Assembly: GCF_005280295.1 (NCBI RefSeq)
Contig: NZ_CP040020.1
Coordinates: forward strand, 2,914,001 to 2,978,000
Direction of reading: 5' to 3'
DNA length: 64,000 bases
From: Brevibacterium sp. CS2
Lineage (GTDB): Bacteria; Actinomycetota; Actinomycetes; Actinomycetales; Brevibacteriaceae
Below are positions 12,098 through 21,581 of this stretch, piece after piece (within the stretch, counting starts at the first letter, position 1; every line of letters begins with the position of its first letter). A program made the position numbers and the translations under genes. The notes under the pieces are model-generated. The model was not told the DNA's origin. It was given only the letters and a program-made list of their open reading frames with translations, and made no database searches.

Positions 12098-13248
12098 GAG
12101 CGTCCTGACAGGAAGGCGAGGGCGGTGGCGGCGATCATCCCGGCCGCGGCGATGCCGGCGGTCGCGAACATCTGCGGCAGGTCCTTCGTCGGCACGCGCG
12201 GGTCCGGCGGCAGGCCGTAGACCTCGGGCTCGTCGAGGAGGAGGAACACCGAGCCGGTGCCGCCCACCCCGTCGGCCGGGTTCGCGCCGTAGAGGCGCGC
12301 CTCGGTCATGCCCTGCGCGTGGAGGTTGCGCACCCGGTCCTCGGCGGAGTCGACCATGTCCGAGTGGTCGCCGAACTTGATCGAGGTCGTCGGGCAGGTC
12401 TTGGCGCACGCCGGGGTGAGGCCGTCGACGAGCCGGTCGTAGCACAGCGTGCACTTGTTCGCCGTGCCGGCATGCGGCACGTCCTGCTCGCGGCGGGCGC
12501 GGCCGTCGCGGTCGGTCTTCGGGCTCACGGTGCCGTCGTCGCGGCGCTCGATCACCCCGAACGGGCAGCCGGCCACGCAGGTGCCGCAGCCGTTGCAGAT
12601 GTCGGCCTGGACGACGACCGTGCCGAACTCGGTGCGGAACAGGGCGCCGGTCGGGCACACGTCGAGGCAGCCGGCGTGCGTGCAGTGCTTGCACACATCG
12701 GAGGACATGAGCCAGCGGAACTCGGGGGTGTCCGGCGGGGCGGTGTCGACCCCGGCGGCTCCGGGGACTCCGGTCCCAGGGACTCCCATCCCGGCGCCCG
12801 GCCCGGTCGGATCGGCGGTCGACACCGTGCCGTCGGCGAGCCCACCGAGCACGTCGACCGGGGCCGAGGCGGCGGCAGCTCCCGGCCCGGCATCGGCACC
12901 CGGCGCGGCACCCGGGCCGGTGCGCGCCTCGGGCGGACCCACCTGCGGCATCCCGAGGGACACGAGCCGGCGGCCGGATTCGCGGGCCTGCTCGATCCGC
13001 TCCCGGTCCTGCTCGATGAAGGCGACGTGGCGCCAGGTGTTCGCGCCGAGCCCGCCGGTGTTGTCGTAGGAGGAGCCGAGGATCTCGAAGTCGCCGTCGG
13101 TCGGGTTGCGGTTCCACTCCTTGCACGCGACCTCGCAGGCCTTGCAGCCGATGCAGATCGAGGTGTCGGTGAAGAAGCCCTTGCGCGCGTGCTCCGGCGG
13201 CCAGTGCACCTCGGCGGCGGGATCGGTCCATACCGGTCGGGTGGTCAT
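12094..13248 (-). CDS. fdhB: formate dehydrogenase iron-sulfur (beta) subunit
   Basis: This 384-residue electron-transfer subunit has four ferredoxin-like cysteine clusters: CIGCKACEVAC (C32-C42), CKHCTHAGCLDVC, CNGCGTCVAGC, and CTLC with CAKTC. It would carry electrons from the catalytic subunit to the NrfD anchor. A single hydrophobic helix lies at the C-terminus (about 358-381), as in FdnH-like proteins. Residues about 101-174 are a Gly/Ala/Pro-rich low-complexity insert between the first and second cysteine clusters, which is not part of the core fold. The gene overlaps both neighbours by four bases. Confidence 0.95.
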   Translation of the reverse strand: MTTRPVWTDPAAEVHWPPEHARKGFFTDTSICIGCKACEVACKEWNRNPTDGDFEILGSSYDNTGGLGANTWRHVAFIEQDRERIEQARESGRRLVSLGMPQVGPPEARTGPGAAPGADAGPGAAAASAPVDVLGGLADGTVSTADPTGPGAGMGVPGTGVPGAAGVDTAPPDTPEFRWLMSSDVCKHCTHAGCLDVCPTGALFRTEFGTVVVQADICNGCGTCVAGCPFGVIERRDDGTVSPKTDRDGRARREQDVPHAGTANKCTLCYDRLVDGLTPACAKTCPTTSIKFGDHSDMVDSAEDRVRNLHAQGMTEARLYGANPADGVGGTGSVFLLLDEPEVYGLPPDPRVPTKDLPQMFATAGIAAAGMIAATALAFLSGRS

Positions 13249-16200
13249 CGGTCCTCCTCGGGGCCTGCGCCCGCACCCGCGGGGCCGGGGCCGTCGTGGT
13301 CCGGGCCTCCGGCCTCGGGGGTGTCGGCATCGATCGTTTTGCCTGCGGCCGCCTCCGGTCCCGGCTCACCCGGCTCGCTCCCGCCGGCGGGGAAGCGGTC
13401 GACGGAGGCGGTGCCGCCGGGCTCGTGCTCCCCGGCGTCCTCCTCGGCGCGGAGTGCGTGCGATTCGCCGCTCTCCGCCGGGTCGCCCTTCTGCGGGGCG
13501 CCGGCGTCCACCGGGGTCTCGGTGCCGGCGGTGACGTCCGGGGCGGTGATGACGGTGCTGTCGGTGGCCGTCGTCACCCCGGCGCGCGCGAGGTACTCCT
13601 GGACGAGGGCCTCGCGCTGCGTGCCGCGCGGACGGCGGCCCGGGATGATGTCGCAGGAGCCGGTCTTCGAGTCCTGGATCTGCACGTTCGGGTCGAGGGT
13701 GATGCCGATGAGGTCGTTGGCGGAGTCCCCGGAGACCACGGCGTCGCCGCCGACGCCCCAGTGGTAGGGCAGGCCGATCTGGTGGACGGTGCGCCCGCCG
13801 ATGGTGAGCGGGGTCATCCGGCGGGTGACGAGCACGCGCACCTCGATCGCCGCGCGCGGGGAGATCACCGTCGCCCAGCCGTAGGGGGTCAGCCCGCGCT
13901 CGGCGGCGAGCTCGGGCGAGACCTCGCAGAACATCTCCGGCTGGAGCTCGGACAGGTACGGCAGCCAGCGGCTCATGCCGCCGGCGGTGTGGTGCTCGGT
14001 GAGGCGGTAGGTGGTGAACACGCAGGGGTACACCTCGGCCCCGGGCGCCCCGGCGCTCGGGGCGAACATGTTGCCCGCGCGCGGGAACATGATCCGTGCG
14101 GGGCTCTGCTGCTGCGGGTAGACCGGGTTGGCGACCGGCGACTCCTGCGCCTCGTAGTGGGTGGGCAGCGGACCGTCGATCATGCCGGTGGGGGCGAACA
14201 GCCATGCCCGCCCGTCGGGCTGCATGATGAATGCGTCCGTGCCGCCGAGCGCGGCCGGGCCGGAGGCTCCCGCAGCGGACTCCGCGCGCGGGTCCCGGTC
14301 GACGGAGAAATCGGCGACGTCCGGGCCCTGCCAGCGGCCGGCCTCGGCGTCCCACCACATGAGCTTCTTGCGCTCGGACCAGGGGCGGCCCTCGGCGTCG
14401 GCCGACGCCCGGTTGTAGAGGATGCGGCGGTTCGCCGGCCACGCCCACGCCCATTCCGAGGCGATCTCGTCCTGGTCCTGTCCGGGCACCCGGCGGGCGG
14501 CCATGTTCTCCCCGCCGGCGTAGACCCCGGTGTAGATCCAGCAGCCGCCGGAGGTGGTCCCGTCGGCGCGCATCTCGGTGAAGGCGCTCAGCGGCTGCCC
14601 GGCCTGCTCCCCGCTCAGGTGGGAGCCGTTGATCTCCGCGAGGACGGATTCGGCGTCGGGCTCGCCGTGCTCGTCGGTCGGGTAGTCCCAGGTGAGGTCG
14701 AGCAGCGGCCGGTCCCGCGGGTCGGTGGAGCCGGCGAGCCGGGCACGGAGGCGGCGGCCGAGCTCGTGGAAGAACTGGAGCTCGCTCCGGCAGTCGCCGG
14801 GCGGGGTGACCGCCTGGTGGCGCCACTGCACCATGCGCTGGGTCTGGGTGAAGCTGCCGGACTTCTCCGTGTGGTTGGCCGCCGGCAGCACGAACACCTC
14901 GGTGTCGATGTCCTCGGTCCGCAGCTCCCCGGATTCGATCTCGGGCCCGTCCTTCCACCAGGTGGCGGACTCGATGAGGGAGAAGTCGCGGACGACGAGC
15001 CACTTGAGGTGGGACATCCCGAGGCGCTGCAGGCGGCCGTTGGCCGAGCCGACCGCCGGGTTCTGCCCGAGGATGAAGTAGCCCTCGACCTGGTCCTCGA
15101 GCATGCTCATCAGCGTCTGGTACGTGCCGTGCGGGCCGGTGAGCCGGGGCAGGTAGTCGTAGGCGTAGTCGTTCTCCGCCGTCGCCGCGTCGCCCCACCA
15201 GGCCTTGAGCAGGCTGACGAGGTAGGCGTCGGTGTTCGCCCAGAAGCTCTTCTGCTCCTTGGTGCCCACCGCGTCGAGGTAGTCGGTGAGGGTGTCGTGG
15301 GTGCCGGCCTTGGGCATCGGCAGGTACCCGGGCAGCAGGTTGAACAGGGTCGGGATGTCGGTCGAGCCCTGGATCGTGGCGTGCCCGCGCAGTGCCATGA
15401 TGCCGCTGCCGGGGCGGCCGACGTTGCCGAGCAGGAGCTGGAGGATCGCGGCGGTGCGGATGTACTGGGCGCCCTGGGTGTGCTGGGTCCAGCCGACCGC
15501 GTAGGCGAAGCACGTGGTGCGCTCGCGCCCGGAGTTCTCGGTGATCGCGTTCGCGAGGTAGGCGAAGTCCTCGCCGGAGATGCCGCAGGCGTCGGCGACG
15601 AGCTCCGGGGTGTAGCGCTGGAAGTGGCGCTTGAGGATCTGGAACACGCACCGCGGGTGCGTGAGCGTCGGGTCGACGGCGGCCGGGGCGCCGGGCGGCA
15701 CCGGGCGACCGGAGCCGTCGGCGGAGGCGTACGACCAGGAGGCGAGGTCGTAGGCGCCGGTCTCCGGGTCGAAGCCGGAGAACAGTCCTCCGAGGTCCTC
15801 GGGCTCGCCGTACTCGTCGTTGATGATCGTCCCGGCATTGGTGAAGGCCCGGATGTACTCCTCGAAGTGGAGGCCCTTGCTCAGCACGTGGTTGATGAGC
15901 GCGCCGAGCAGCACGATGTCCGAGCCCGCCCGGATCGGGACGTGCTTGTCCGCGACCGCGGTGGTGCGGGTGAAGCGGGGGTCGACGTGGATGACCTTCG
16001 CGCCGCGCGCCTTGGCCTCAGCGACCCACTGGAACCCGACGGGATGGCATTCGGCCATGTTCGAGCCCTGGATGACGATGCAGTCGGCGTTGGCCATGTC
16101 CTGCAGGGACTGCGTGGCGCCCCCTCGTCCGAACGAGGCTCCCAGACTGGGAACCGTGGCGGAGTGTCAAATGCGGGCCTGGTTCTCGATCTGGATCGCT

Positions 16201-16733
16201 CCCGCCGCGGTGAAGAGCTTCTTGATGAGGTAGTTCTCCTCGTTGTCGAGCGTCGCCCCGCCGAGCGAGGCGATGCCCATGGTGCGGCGCAGCGGGCGGC
16301 CGTCGGCGTCACGGTCCTCCCAGTGCCGACGGCGCGATTCGAGGAAGCGCTCGGCGATCATGTCCATCGCGGTCTCGAGGTCGAGGGACTGCCACTCGGT
16401 GCCCTTCGGGGCGCGGTAGAGGACGCGGGTGAGGCGGCCGGACTGGTTGACGAGCTGCTCGCTCGCCGCGCCCTTGGGGCACAGGCGGCCGCGGGACACG
16501 GGCGAATCGGGGTCACCCTCGATCTGGATGACCCTGTTGTCCTTGGCGTAGACGAGCTGACCGCAGCCCACTGCGCAATACGGGCACACGCTCTGCGCGA
16601 CGGTGTCCGCCTCCTCCGTGCGCGAGGTGATCGCCCGGGTGCGCTCGGACGTCACGGACCGGCCCCGGCCGGTGACGTCGCCGGACCGGAACTGCCGGAT
16701 GACCGGCCACCCCAGGAAGCTCGAGCGCGACAT
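13245..16733 (-). CDS. fdhA: selenocysteine-containing formate dehydrogenase, catalytic (alpha) subunit
   Basis: This is a molybdopterin (bis-MGD) oxidoreductase that oxidises formate to CO2. The reading frame is interrupted only by TGA at 16167-16169. The context is ENQARI-U-HSATVPSLG, where formate dehydrogenases carry catalytic Sec or Cys, so the TGA is read as Sec189 and the product is 1162 residues. The N-terminal [4Fe-4S] site is C50, C53, C57 and C85. No twin-arginine signal is visible, so the site is probably cytoplasmic. The last 100 or so residues are an acidic Gly/Pro-rich tail. selA, selB, selC and selD lie in the same island. Automatic gene callers would split it in two. Confidence 0.94.
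16137..16155 (-). promoter_or_regulatory. putative bacterial SECIS element
   Basis: Starting 11 nt after the UGA, the mRNA can form a 7-bp stem GGUUCCC/GGGAGCC with apical loop AGUCU. An extra A-U pair would leave a GUC loop. The position just downstream of the UGA and the GU in the loop match known SelB-binding hairpins such as that of E. coli fdhF. It is coding sequence at the same time. Confidence 0.75.
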
Positions 16734-16739
16734 GCGGCT

Positions 16740-16757
16740 ACTGTAACATGGGTCACA
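16740..16757. promoter_or_regulatory. fdh promoter -10 overlapped by a CRP/FNR-type palindrome
   Basis: The minus-strand hexamer TACAGT (16740-16745) lies six bases before the fdhA ATG, so the fdh mRNA may be leaderless. No Shine-Dalgarno sequence is visible. The palindrome TGTAA-N6-TCACA (16742-16757) overlaps it and differs at one position from the CRP/FNR-family consensus TGTGA-N6-TCACA. It could also serve the divergent transporter gene about 85 nt away. Confidence 0.45.
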
Positions 16758-16841
16758 TTTCCCGGGCGTCCCCCGACGACGCGGGGACCCGGCCTCGACC
16801 CGGATACGAGATCGACGGCGATCTCGGGGAAGGACACTCCC

Positions 16842-18384
16842 GTGGACTCATCGCGCACGTCCACCGCACCCGCACACCGCTCCCGCTTCGGCAAGGACGC
16901 GATCGTCGCGTCCCCGGAGTTCAACCGCTGGCTCGTCCCGGCGGCGGCGCTCGCGATCCACCTGTGCAACGGCCAGGTCTACGCCTTCAGCGTCTTCAAG
17001 CTCCCGCTCATGGCGCACTACGAGGTCGGCGAGGTGGCCGTCGGCTGGATCTTCTCGCTGGCGATCGCCGTCCTCGGCCTGTCCGCGGCCTTCGGCGGCA
17101 CCTGGGTGGAGAAGTCCGGGCCGCGCGCCTCGATGCTGCTCGCCGGCGCCTGCTGGGTGCTCGGGTTCTTCGTCTCGGTGCTCGGGATCAGCGCCGGGCA
17201 GCTGTGGCTCGTCTACGTCGGCTACGGACTGATCGGCGGCATCGGCCTGGGCATCGGGTACATCTCCCCGGTGTCGACGCTGATGAAGTGGTTCCCCGAC
17301 CGGCCGGGCCTGGCCACCGGGCTGGCGATCATGGGGTTCGGCGGTGGTGCGCTCATCGCGAGCCCGCTGTCGAACGCCCTCATGTCCTTCTACGGGGGGC
17401 GGCTCCGAGCCGGAGGACCTCGTCGCCGGCCTGGTCCCGACCTTCGTCACCCTCGCGGTGATCTACGCCGTGCTCATCACCGCCGGCGCGTTCGTCGTGC
17501 GCGTCCCGCACACGGACTGGCGCCCGCGCGGCTGGGATCCGGCCGAGTCGACTGCGAGGCCGATGCAGACCGACCAGCACGTCGCGGTCGGTCGGGCGAT
17601 GCGCACACCGCAGTTCTGGCTCCTGTGGATCGTCCTGTTCACCAACGTCACCGCCGGGATCGGCATCCTCGAGAACGCCGCGCCGATGATCCAGGACTAC
17701 TTCCCCGAGATCACCGCGGCTGCGGCCGCCGGCTTCGTCGGCATGCTGTCGCTGACGAACATGGCCGGACGGTTCGTGTGGTCGAGCGTGTCGGACTACG
17801 TGGGCCGGAAGAACATCTACACGCTCTACCTCGGCCTGGGCCTGCTCCTCTACCTGCTCATCGCGCTCGCCGGCGGGTCGATCGTCGTGTTCGTCCTCGC
17901 CACGCTCGTCATCCTGTCGTTCTACGGCGGCGGCTTCGCGACGATCCCGGCGTATCTGCGCGACCTGTTCGGGGTCATGCAGGTCGGGGCGATCCACGGT
18001 CGGCTCCTCACCGCGTGGGCGGCCGCCGGGATCGCCGGCCCGCTCATCGTCAACACCGTCATCGAATCGCAGGCCGCAGCCGGGCAGGAGGGCCCGGGGC
18101 TCTACACCGTGTCGCTGTTCATCATGGTCGGCGTGCTCGGCCTCGGCTTCCTCGCCAACCTGTTCGTCCGCCCGGTGGCGGAGAAGCACCATGCGAGTCC
18201 CGAGGAGGTCGAGCGGCTCACCGGCTCCGGTGCCGCCCGGTCGAGCGCGCGGGCGGGGTCGGGTCACGGCTCCGGTCCGGTCCACCGGGTGGTGGCGCTC
18301 GCGCTCGCCGACGTCGTCGTCCTCGGCCTGGCCTACGGTCTGTTCCAGACGCTCACCCGCGCGGTGCAGCTGTTCACCGGGTGA
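16842..18384 (+). pseudogene. MFS transporter of the oxalate/formate antiporter family, frameshifted
   Basis: This is a 12-helix major-facilitator protein resembling OxlT/OFA transporters. The N-terminal half starts at GTG 16842 behind GGGGAAGGA and runs to SNALMSFYGG. The C-terminal half continues in the next frame with EPEDLVAGLVPTFVTLA. The break lies in a run of six G at 17394-17399. Removing one G restores YGGGSEPEDL and a single protein of about 513 residues. It may be a disabled gene, a phase-variable tract or a sequencing error. Divergence from the formate dehydrogenase operon suggests formate or oxalate transport. Confidence 0.8.
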
Positions 18385-18403
18385 GCCGGCTGCTCACCCG
18401 GTG
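18375..18403. terminator. hairpin at the end of the MFS transporter gene
   Basis: A 12-bp perfect stem (CACCGGGTGAGC/GCTCACCCGGTG, 5-nt loop) includes the transporter stop codon. It lies just before the fdhD stop on the other strand, so it probably ends both convergent transcripts. Confidence 0.6.
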
Positions 18404-18413
18404 GGCCAGATGA

Positions 18414-19346
18414 TCACCGAGGTGGCGCCGCCGGGCCGATCCGCTCGGTGCAGCTGTAGGCGTTGAACGTCCGGCCCCGGTTGAAGCCGACGACCGTGAG
18501 ACCGGTGTCGCGGGCGAGGTCGACGGCGAGCGCCGAGGGCGCGCTCACTGCGGACAGCACGGGGATCCCTGCCATCGCGGCCTTCTGCACGAGCTCGAAG
18601 GAGGCGCGGCCGGACACCTGGAGGATGGTCCGGTGCAGCGGCAGCAGGTCGGCGGCGAGCGCCCAGCCGATGACCTTGTCCACCGCGTTGTGGCGGCCGA
18701 CGTCCTCGCGCACGACGAGGAGCTCGGGCTCGGCCGGGCCCGCCGGGCAGGTGCCCGCCGCGGTGGTCCTCCCAGCAGCGGGGTCCTCCGCTGGACGGCC
18801 GTCCCCCGGCACCCGGAACAGGGCGGCGGCGTGGACGCCGCCGGTGGCGTCGAACACCGACTGCTCGGCCCCGAGCCGCTCGGGCAGGCGCAGGAGCGCG
18901 GCCGGGTCGATGAGCGGACGGCCGGGCGCAGGCGGTTCGACGGGGTGGGCGGACTGCTTCTCCACCGCTTCGATCGAGGCGGTGCCGCAGATCCCGCACG
19001 CCGAGGAGGTGTAGACCTGGCGGCGGGTGGGCGGGCGCCGTTCGTGCACCCCGGGGTCGAGCCGGACCCGGGCGACGTTGTAGTTCCGGCTGCCGTCGGG
19101 GCCGAGCCCGGAGGCGAAGTCGATCTCGCGGACGTCGGCGCGCCGGGTGATGATCGCCTCGGCGAGCAGGAGCCCGTGGACGAGCTCGACGTCGTGCCCG
19201 GGGGTGCGCATGGCGACGGTGAACTCCTCGCCGTCGAGGCGGATCTCGAGGGGCTCCTCGCCGGCGAGCCTGTCCGCCCGGGCGGACACCTCGCCGGTGG
19301 CGTCGAAGCGGTGCACCCGGGTGCGCACGGTCACCCGCGCGCTCAT
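18414..19346 (-). CDS. fdhD: formate dehydrogenase accessory sulfurtransferase FdhD
   Basis: FdhD transfers sulfur to the bis-MGD cofactor of formate dehydrogenase, which the enzyme needs for activity. The 310-residue protein has the conserved loop SSACGIC with C117 and C120, and the family motifs [29 protein letters not shown] and [22 protein letters not shown]. The ATG overlaps the moaC stop (ATGA), so moaC-fdhD form one operon. A Gly/Pro/Ala-rich segment around residues 207-229 looks like a lineage-specific loop. Confidence 0.96.
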   Translation of the reverse strand: MSARVTVRTRVHRFDATGEVSARADRLAGEEPLEIRLDGEEFTVAMRTPGHDVELVHGLLLAEAIITRRADVREIDFASGLGPDGSRNYNVARVRLDPGVHERRPPTRRQVYTSSACGICGTASIEAVEKQSAHPVEPPAPGRPLIDPAALLRLPERLGAEQSVFDATGGVHAAALFRVPGDGRPAEDPAAGRTTAAGTCPAGPAEPELLVVREDVGRHNAVDKVIGWALAADLLPLHRTILQVSGRASFELVQKAAMAGIPVLSAVSAPSALAVDLARDTGLTVVGFNRGRTFNAYSCTERIGPAAPPR

Positions 19347-19924
19347 CGGCGCACCCACTCCCCCGAGGCGCCGCCGGATTTCGCGAGCACGCGGACCCTG
19401 GTGATCTCCGCGGCGCGGTCGAGCGCCTTGATCATGTCGTAGACGGTGAGAGCGGCGACCGAGGCCGCGGTGAGCGCCTCCATCTCCACCCCGGTGACCC
19501 CGGTGGTGCGGACGCTCGCGGTGATCCGGACGCCCGCGGTGTGCGCCTCTGCGCCGGGTTCGCAGGCGGCGTGCTTCCCGGCGGCGTCCGCGGCGGACCC
19601 CGGCAGCGGCTCGAAGTCGACGGTGACACCGCTGATCGGCAGCGGATGGCACAGCGGGACGAGCTCGGGAGTGCGCTTCGCAGCCATGATGCCGGCGACC
19701 CGGGCGACGGCGAGCGCGTCTCCCTTGGGCAGCCCGCCCTCGACGATCTGGGCGACGACCTCGGGCCGGGTGAGGAGGATCGCCTCCGCGGTGGCCTCCC
19801 GCTTGGTCACCGCCTTGTCCCCGACGTCGACCATGTGCGCCGAGCCGTCGGCGCGGACATGGGTGAGCCGGCCGGCGGTGCGGGCGTCGGTGTGGCCGCC
19901 CGGGACCCTGACCGGCGGCGGCAT
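19343..19924 (-). CDS. moaC: cyclic pyranopterin monophosphate synthase MoaC
   Basis: MoaC acts with MoaA in the first step of molybdenum cofactor synthesis. The 193-residue protein shows [14 protein letters not shown], the active-site block [10 protein letters not shown] and the [21 protein letters not shown] segment. The ATG at 19924 is chosen because the LTHV...MVDV spacing then matches other MoaC proteins. CAGGGG lies a few bases upstream. It is coupled to fdhD. No moaA or other moa/moe genes are in the window. Confidence 0.93.
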   Translation of the reverse strand: MPPPVRVPGGHTDARTAGRLTHVRADGSAHMVDVGDKAVTKREATAEAILLTRPEVVAQIVEGGLPKGDALAVARVAGIMAAKRTPELVPLCHPLPISGVTVDFEPLPGSAADAAGKHAACEPGAEAHTAGVRITASVRTTGVTGVEMEALTAASVAALTVYDMIKALDRAAEITRVRVLAKSGGASGEWVRR

Positions 19925-20287
19925 CGGGGCCCCTGGCCGGGGCAGTCCGGCTCGGTGCTGTGGGGCCGGGTGGGGTCGGGGCGCATCGTGCCTCCTCGCT
20001 CCTCGGGGACGGCCGCCGGCGGTGCGGCGGCGGGTCGATCCACTGTATCCCGCCGCTCGGGTGCGGGTCCGGGTTCGGGTGTGTGAGCAGGTTCGGGTGC
20101 ACGAGCGGGTGCAGTGCCGGGTTCGACTGCGGGAGCAGGAGCGGGAGCAGCGGGAGATCCGATCCGCAGGCAGCAGCTCGCGGCTACCCTGGGAGGTGCC
20201 CCGGCCGTCCGGTCGGCGGCTCCGGGAGCAGAGCCCCGGGCACAGCGGCACGGGCACAGCGACCCGAACAGAGAGCAGGTGGATGCG
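19925..20287. other. intergenic region between moaC and the HTH-TOBE gene
   Basis: These 363 bases separate divergent genes. About 20050-20160 is a low-complexity tract of repeated CGGGTGC/CGGGTTC and GCGGGAGCAG words. Frames that read through it on both strands give Arg/Ser/Thr-rich nonsense, so I call no gene. GATCCGCAG at 20161 recurs upstream of modA. Promoters for both flanking genes should lie here but none is clear. Confidence 0.5.
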
Positions 20288-20683
20288 GTGGCACTGCTGC
20301 GCGTCTCCCAGGCGGCGACGTTCCTCGGCGTGAGCGACGACACGGTGCGCCGCTGGATCACGGCCGGCCGGCTCACCGCACGGACCGACGAGACCGGACG
20401 GGCCGTCGTGTCCGGCACCGAGCTCGCCGAGCTCGCCCGCGCCGAGGCGGTGCTCCCGCCGCAGCCCGAGTCCTACGGCTCCTCGGCCCGGAACCGATTC
20501 GTCGGCCTCGTCACCCGGGTCGTCGTCGACGGCGTCATGGCCCAGGTCGACATCCAGGCCGGCCCGCACCGCGTGGTCTCGCTCATGTCGCGCGAATCCG
20601 TCGAGGAGCTCGGCCTCGAGCCCGGGGACGTCGCCACCGCCAGCGTCAAGGCCACGCAGGTCGTCGTCGAGGTGCCCCGCTGA
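20288..20683 (+). CDS. HTH-TOBE molybdate-responsive regulator or molybdate-binding protein
   Basis: A 131-residue two-domain protein. Residues 1-45 are an excisionase/MerR-like helix-turn-helix ([21 protein letters not shown]). Residues about 65-131 are a TOBE/Mop-type molybdate-binding domain ([20 protein letters not shown] to [12 protein letters not shown]). The GTG at 20288 is preferred because the protein then opens (M)ALLRVSQAA and CAGGTGG is a fair ribosome site; another GTG lies nine bases earlier. It is 136 nt upstream of modA in the same direction. I infer that it senses molybdate and controls modABC or the fdh genes. Confidence 0.85.
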   Translation: MALLRVSQAATFLGVSDDTVRRWITAGRLTARTDETGRAVVSGTELAELARAEAVLPPQPESYGSSARNRFVGLVTRVVVDGVMAQVDIQAGPHRVVSLMSRESVEELGLEPGDVATASVKATQVVVEVPR

Positions 20684-20704
20684 GCAGAGACTCGCGCCTG
20701 AACG

Positions 20705-20766
20705 GATCCGCAGATGCCGACTTCTTGCTCGATTCGATCCGCAGATGATGATCTTCCCCGTATGAT
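20705..20766 (+). promoter_or_regulatory. modA control region: direct repeats and -10
   Basis: The 12-mer GATCCGCAGATG occurs twice, at 20705-20716 and 20736-20747. The 31-nt spacing is about three helical turns. A -10-like TATGAT follows at 20761-20766, and the second repeat covers the place of the -35. This suits a regulator-controlled promoter, plausibly bound by the HTH-TOBE protein encoded just upstream, which is inference. Confidence 0.4.
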
Positions 20767-20819
20767 GCGGTCATGGCCGCGGCGCCGGAACCGCGGCACG
20801 GACCCGGGGAGCTGAGGAC

Positions 20820-21581
20820 ATGGCGCGACATGCAGCGGGCGCACTCCTCGCTCTCCTCCTGCTCGCCGGGTGCGCCACCGGCGCACCGTCCGGATCCGCA
20901 GGGTCCGCCGGCCCGCTCACCGTGGTCGCCGCCGCCTCGCTCACCGAACCCTTCACCCGGATCGCCGAGGACTTCGAGGCCGATCGCCCGGGGTCCGCGG
21001 TCGAGCTGAGCTTCGCCGGTTCGGCCGACATCGTCGCGCAGCTGGGCCAGGGCGCACCCGCCGATGTCGTCGCGACCGCCGACGAGCCGACGATGGACCG
21101 GCTGGTCGCCGAGGAGCTGCTCGCTGCGGATCCGGAGATCTTCGCGAGGAACACGCTGACGATCGTCACCGCCCCGGGCAACCCGCACGGCATCTCCGGC
21201 CTGTCCGACCTCGCCCGCGAGGAGCTCGCCCTCGTCGTCTGCGCACCCCAGGTGCCGTGCGGCGCCGCGACGCGGACCGTGCTCGATGCCGCCGGCGCCT
21301 CCGTGTCCCCGGTGAGCGAGGAGACCGCGGTGACCGGTGTGCTCACCGCCGTGCGGACGGGCCAGGCCGATGCCGGCCTCGTCTACGTCACCGATGCGCT
21401 GAGCGCCGCCGGCGAGGTCGAGGCCGTCGCGTTCCCGGAGAGCACCGAGGCCGTCAACCGGTACCCGATCGCCGTCACCGCTGGGTCGGCCGGGTCCGAG
21501 GCGGCCCGCGCCTTCGTCGAGCACGTGACCTCCCCGGCCGGCAGCGCGGTGCTCACCGCAGCGGGGTTCGGCGCCCCATGA
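20820..21581 (+). CDS. modA: molybdate ABC transporter substrate-binding lipoprotein
   Basis: ModA captures molybdate (or tungstate) outside the membrane and passes it to ModBC. The 253-residue protein has a lipoprotein signal ending LLLLAGC (Cys18). Ligand-binding segments typical of ModA follow, such as [11 protein letters not shown] and [11 protein letters not shown]. The start lies behind GAGCTGAGGAC. The stop codon overlaps the modB ATG, and modA-modB-modC form a coupled operon serving cofactor supply to the formate dehydrogenase. Confidence 0.95.
   Translation: MARHAAGALLALLLLAGCATGAPSGSAGSAGPLTVVAAASLTEPFTRIAEDFEADRPGSAVELSFAGSADIVAQLGQGAPADVVATADEPTMDRLVAEELLAADPEIFARNTLTIVTAPGNPHGISGLSDLAREELALVVCAPQVPCGAATRTVLDAAGASVSPVSEETAVTGVLTAVRTGQADAGLVYVTDALSAAGEVEAVAFPESTEAVNRYPIAVTAGSAGSEAARAFVEHVTSPAGSAVLTAAGFGAP

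Noticed and set aside
17344..18384. An independent second transporter gene beginning inside the MFS gene
   Set aside because: Its first residues are out-of-frame nonsense until the G-run, after which it continues the same 12-helix protein. A frameshift explains both halves.
13296..18413. A plus-strand open frame of about 1700 codons opposite the formate dehydrogenase genes
   Set aside because: It is antisense to well-recognised genes and results from strong G/C bias at third codon positions. Only its last part overlaps the real N-terminal half of the MFS transporter.
19343..20569. An open minus-strand frame extending moaC upstream by more than 200 codons
   Set aside because: The extension is an Arg/Ser/Thr/His low-complexity translation of a repetitive intergenic tract. 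The conserved MoaC sequence starts only near 19924.
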